Of a stretch of DNA of 22,030 bases, positions 19,851 to 22,030 are shown one piece after another (positions within the stretch are counted from its first letter, which is position 1; the number at the start of each line of letters is the position of its first letter). Below the pieces are notes generated by a model. The model was not told the DNA's origin. It did not search any database and was given only the letters and a program-made list of their open reading frames with translations. The stretch lies in contig NZ_CAJUHF010000053.1 in the NCBI RefSeq assembly GCF_910585845.1, positions 1-22,030 of the forward strand. The letters are read 5' to 3'. Position numbers and translations under genes: made by a program. The stretch comes from an uncultured Bacteroides sp. GTDB lineage: Bacteria; Bacteroidota; Bacteroidia; Bacteroidales; Bacteroidaceae.

Positions 19851-20148
19851 AAAACGACCACACAGCCGTTCACACCATCATATGACAAAATCCATCAACC
19901 CAGCCATAAAACGGCCACACAGCCGAGAATAAAGCCCTTCCAGGCCGTTTTAACCCCATCTGCAAGCCCAATGTAAAGCAATCGCCCGAAGATCCGCAGA
20001 AAAGCCCCTCAAACGTAAAGCAGATGTAAGCCCATGTAAAGGAAAAAACCGCTTCGAAATATTCAGCCCATTTTCCCGAACATGCCTAAACCATTTGGTT
20101 TTCAAAGCCTTTCGCCCATTTTCCCTGACCATTGAAAAAACCGCTTCG
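19851..20148. repeat. Phage left-end repeat cluster (probable transposase sites)
   Basis: The 395-base gap 19766-20160 has no credible gene but several repeat pairs. AAAACGRCCACACAGCCG lies at 19851-19868 and 19908-19925 (one mismatch). A family close to ATGTAAAGCA lies at 19971, 20013 (ACGTAAAGCA), 20024 (ATGTAAGCCC) and 20034 (ATGTAAAGGA). GCCCATTTTCCC lies at 20066-20077 and 20114-20125. GAAAAAACCGCTTCG lies at 20042-20056 and 20134-20148, the last about 12 bases from the inferred end. Mu-type ends carry several transposase sites of this kind. Confidence 0.65.
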
Positions 20149-20160
20149 TTCTATGCCCCA

Positions 20161-20417
20161 TATTTGAGGAACGTGATTTTGATGGCTTTCTGCAAAAGCT
20201 GAAAGGCAATTCGTCAATCGCATTCTTAGGTGAAGTCGTTGAGCATGATTGGGGACAGCGAGTAATCCGCTTTTACGATTTGGATGGGCATCTAATAGAA
20301 GTCGGTGAGGAAATGAAAATGGTCATAGAGAGATTCATTTCTAATGGAATGACTTTGGAAGAAGTTTCCAAGAGAATGGATGTTTCTGTCGATGACCTGC
20401 AAAAACTATTGAATTAA
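20161..20417 (+). pseudogene. 3' remnant of a host VOC/glyoxalase-family gene split by the prophage
   Basis: From about 20161 a frame reads FEERDFDGFLQKLKGNSS, EHDWGQRVIRFYDLDGHLIEVGEEM and ends MDVSVDDLQKLLN with TAA at 20415-20417. WGQRV.RFYD.DGH.IEVGE is the C-terminal signature of VOC (glyoxalase/bleomycin-resistance) proteins, with the metal-ligand glutamate in IEVGE. No start codon and no N-terminal half are present; upstream sequence is phage repeat DNA. The 5' part should lie beyond the phage's other end. It ends 11 bases before the IMPase gene, so it was the upstream gene of that operon, and the insertion may also cut the operon from its promoter. Confidence 0.8.
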
Positions 20418-20428
20418 ACCCTATAAAT

Positions 20429-21181
20429 ATGGATATACAACGTATAATCAGCTTGGTCAAAGAGACTAAGGGGATAATCACAAACAGGGAAATGGCAGCC
20501 CTTGTGAAAGAAAAAGGAGTAGCCGATTACGTTACTCAAGTGGATGTCGCCGTTCAGGATTTCTTGAAGAAGGCATTACATACACTTGCGCCGGACATAC
20601 AGTTTCTCGGAGAGGAAACCGGCTTACAGCGTATGGATACAGACAGCTACTGGATTCTTGACCCTGTTGATGGCACTACCAACCTCATGCACGACTATCA
20701 GCATAGTGTGGTGTCGTTAGCTCTTTGTAGTCAGAAAGAGATAGTAATGGGCATTGTCTATGATCCGTTTCACGATGAACTTTTTTCTGCTGTCAAGGAA
20801 GAAGGAAGTTTCTTGAACGGCAAGCCCATACACGTTTCATCTGCCACAAAACTATCGGAAACCATCATAGGCATCGGCACTGCAAAAAGAGAATTAGCGA
20901 AAGAAAACTTTGCCCGATTTCTGAAAGTTTACGAAAATTCCCAAGATGTCCGAAGACTTGGCTCAGCCGCTTTGGAGTTGGCATATACAGCCTGCGGCAG
21001 ACAAGGCGGATATTTCGAGATATATTTGAATCCGTGGGATTATGCGGCAGGGATGCTTCTGGTACAAGAAGCCGGAGGAAAAGTGACTGATTGGAACGGG
21101 AATGCGCTTGACCCGGCTAAAGGAAGTCACGTCGTAGGAACAAACGGGCAAGTCCACGAAGAAATACTCAAATTATTATGA
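20429..21181 (+). CDS. Inositol monophosphatase family protein
   Basis: The protein is 250 aa, full length. It has the metal-binding motifs of the family: GEET at 61-64, DPVDGTTN at 78-85 and NPWDYAAG at 201-208 with W203/D204. These bind Mg2+ and hydrolyse sugar or inositol phosphate monoesters; related enzymes include SuhB and CysQ (3'-phosphoadenosine phosphatase). The exact substrate cannot be read from sequence. It overlaps the next gene by 4 bases (ATGA). Host codon use is more AT-rich than the phage. Its upstream partner gene is broken by the prophage. Confidence 0.9.
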   Translation: MDIQRIISLVKETKGIITNREMAALVKEKGVADYVTQVDVAVQDFLKKALHTLAPDIQFLGEETGLQRMDTDSYWILDPVDGTTNLMHDYQHSVVSLALCSQKEIVMGIVYDPFHDELFSAVKEEGSFLNGKPIHVSSATKLSETIIGIGTAKRELAKENFARFLKVYENSQDVRRLGSAALELAYTACGRQGGYFEIYLNPWDYAAGMLLVQEAGGKVTDWNGNALDPAKGSHVVGTNGQVHEEILKLL

Positions 21182-21777
21182 ATGTAAAAGAAGTGTTGCA
21201 ACAATTCGTTGAAGGTGCAACCGATCTGCGGTTTAATAACGTGGAGGTTACACCGGAAACAATACACGCAATCATGATAAATGAGATTGTTCCGTCACAT
21301 CCGGAAGAGGACTTCTATGGAAAATCAGATGCGGCGTATATGACAACGACAATTCCGTTGTTCAAAAAAGCCGGGATAGAGGTAGATTCTGTGCAGGATA
21401 TTCTCAACAAGGGGATTTATATTACCAATGCGGTTAAAATACCCAAAAACGGATATGTCGTTTCAAAGGAAAGCATAGAGGAAAGTCTGCCATATCTGGA
21501 AAGAGAGCTTGCATTGTTTCCCAACGTCAAGGTTATAATGCTTATGGGTGATGTGGCAAAGAAGGCCTTTAATATGATTGGCAAGAAGGCAATCAAGAAA
21601 AATGTTATCCCAAGCGTATCCACATACAAATTGCGAAATACAGAGATTTCATATAACGGTGTTCGCATCCTCCCCTCCTATATAATGACGGGACAAAACA
21701 TACTCATAGAGAAATCTAAGTTTGAAATGGCTTCTGAAGATATTTCCATGATGTACCGGTTGATAATGAAGAAGTAA
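21178..21777 (+). CDS. Uracil-DNA glycosylase-like family protein
   Basis: The protein is 199 aa. The N-terminal INEIVPSHPEEDFYG is in the place of the catalytic water-activating loop of the UDG fold, VKVIMLMGDVAKKAFN is the central strand-helix, and ILPSYIMTGQNILIEKSK is in the place of the HPSP-type DNA-contact loop. The motifs differ from classic UNG (no GQDPYH), as in the diverged UDG-superfamily members of Bacteroidetes and Firmicutes. Base-excision activity is not assured. It is translationally coupled to the IMPase-like gene. Confidence 0.7.
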   Translation: MNVKEVLQQFVEGATDLRFNNVEVTPETIHAIMINEIVPSHPEEDFYGKSDAAYMTTTIPLFKKAGIEVDSVQDILNKGIYITNAVKIPKNGYVVSKESIEESLPYLERELALFPNVKVIMLMGDVAKKAFNMIGKKAIKKNVIPSVSTYKLRNTEISYNGVRILPSYIMTGQNILIEKSKFEMASEDISMMYRLIMKK

Positions 21778-21798
21778 AAATCATTTAATAAATAATAT

Positions 21799-21999
21799 AT
21801 GGAACAAAAATTTTGTCAGAGTTGCGGGATGCCTCTTAATCCCGCAAATCCCGGAACTAATGCCGACGGCAGTATAAGTGAAGATTATTGCGGTTACTGT
21901 TACAAGGATGGAGTATTCCTACAAGACTTCAATATGAGTCAGATGATTGAGTTTTGTGTGCAGTTTACCGACCAGATTTTAGTAGATGACAAAATTTAA
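21799..21999 (+). CDS. Small zinc-ribbon protein
   Basis: The protein is 66 aa. Two CxxC pairs, C6-x2-C9 (FCQSCGMPL) and C31-x2-C34 (YCGYCYKDG), define a zinc ribbon of the 'putative zinc ribbon' type whose members start with 'E.KFCQSCGMPL'. A helical tail (MSQMIEFCVQFTDQILVDDK) follows. The function is unknown. It lies 21 bases after the UDG-like gene, at the end of the visible host operon; nothing more is seen in the last 30 bases of the window. Confidence 0.85.
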   Translation: MEQKFCQSCGMPLNPANPGTNADGSISEDYCGYCYKDGVFLQDFNMSQMIEFCVQFTDQILVDDKI

Positions 22000-22030
22000 A
22001 TTTATGCTGTTAAACATCTAATTTTCAAGT

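Larger units (their letters stand above)
1..20160 (-). mobile_element. Mu-like transposable prophage (partial, left end at ~20160)
   Basis: The stretch combines a MuA-type DDE transposase, a MuB-type ATPase, a repressor, and Mu-type head genes (gp29 portal, MuF, protein G, gp36/gp37-like). No tyrosine or serine integrase is seen. The right boundary is inferred. A host VOC-family reading frame begins abruptly at about 20160, and the inferred end reads 5'-TGGGGC inward on the minus strand, fitting the TG...CA ends of Mu-family elements. The other end lies beyond position 1, so the target-site duplication cannot be checked here. The boundary may be off by several bases. Confidence 0.9.

Noticed and set aside
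19950..20132. 60-aa minus-strand frame in the phage end
   Set aside because: Its repeated pieces reflect the DNA repeats of the terminus; no coding features.
1..20160. Diversity-generating retroelement (as known in some Bacteroides Mu-like phages)
   Set aside because: No reverse-transcriptase frame and no template/variable repeat pair is seen in this window; it could lie in the part left of position 1.
1..20160. Site-specific integrase or CRISPR array
   Set aside because: No integrase-like frame was found, and the short repeats seen have spacings of 12-92 bases with no regular repeat-spacer structure.

Overview
The window holds most of one half of a Mu-like transposable prophage, running from the left edge to about position 20160, followed by about 1.9 kb of host chromosome. 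The host is most likely a member of the Bacteroidales (Bacteroides, Phocaeicola or a relative). The reasons are that promoter-like sites match the Bacteroides form (TTTG, 19-21 bases, TAnnTTTG), the capsid gene ends in a BACON-like domain, and the flanking operon is of Bacteroidales type. The phage is inserted in reverse: its transposase/repressor end lies at the right and its other end lies beyond position 1.

Right part, 18.3-20.16 kb: the phage left end is a repeat-rich, gene-free stretch (19.77-20.16 kb), followed inward by a small gene with its own promoter and terminator, an array of five GTAACCCTAA repeats, and a LexA/CI-type repressor. Between the repressor and the early operon, two face-to-face promoters flank a perfect dyad, which looks like the lysogeny switch. 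Early operon (minus strand, 18287 down to 10868): four small genes, MuA transposase, MuB-type ATPase, a second RecA/DnaB-type P-loop ATPase, then small genes including a zinc-ribbon/DUF4406 protein, a GemA-like protein and a DUF3164 protein. It ends at a strong hairpin at 10.81-10.84 kb.

Left part, 0-10.5 kb: the late genes diverge from a control region at 3.63-3.78 kb that carries three 21-bp-phased direct repeats between two weak promoters. Rightward run small and large terminase, a gp36-like connector, portal (gp29/DUF935), MuF head protein, virion morphogenesis protein G and a gp37-like protein. Leftward run a ClpP-type prohead protease with a probable nested scaffold, the major capsid protein, and a lysis cassette (amidase, holin, and an inner/outer spanin pair in overlapping frames).

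Most interesting system: the MuF head protein has a C-terminal papain-fold (glutamine deamidase-like) toxin domain. A small gene on the opposite strand overlaps its 3' end, has its own promoter-like box, and looks like the matching immunity gene. This fits a virion-delivered toxin with lysogen-expressed immunity. Second is the BACON-like domain fused to the major capsid protein.

Host part, 20.16-22.03 kb: the 3' remnant of a VOC/glyoxalase-family gene interrupted by the phage, an inositol-monophosphatase-family gene, a uracil-DNA-glycosylase-like gene and a small zinc-ribbon gene, all in one direction and tightly packed. All calls are by eye from sequence; no database search was run.
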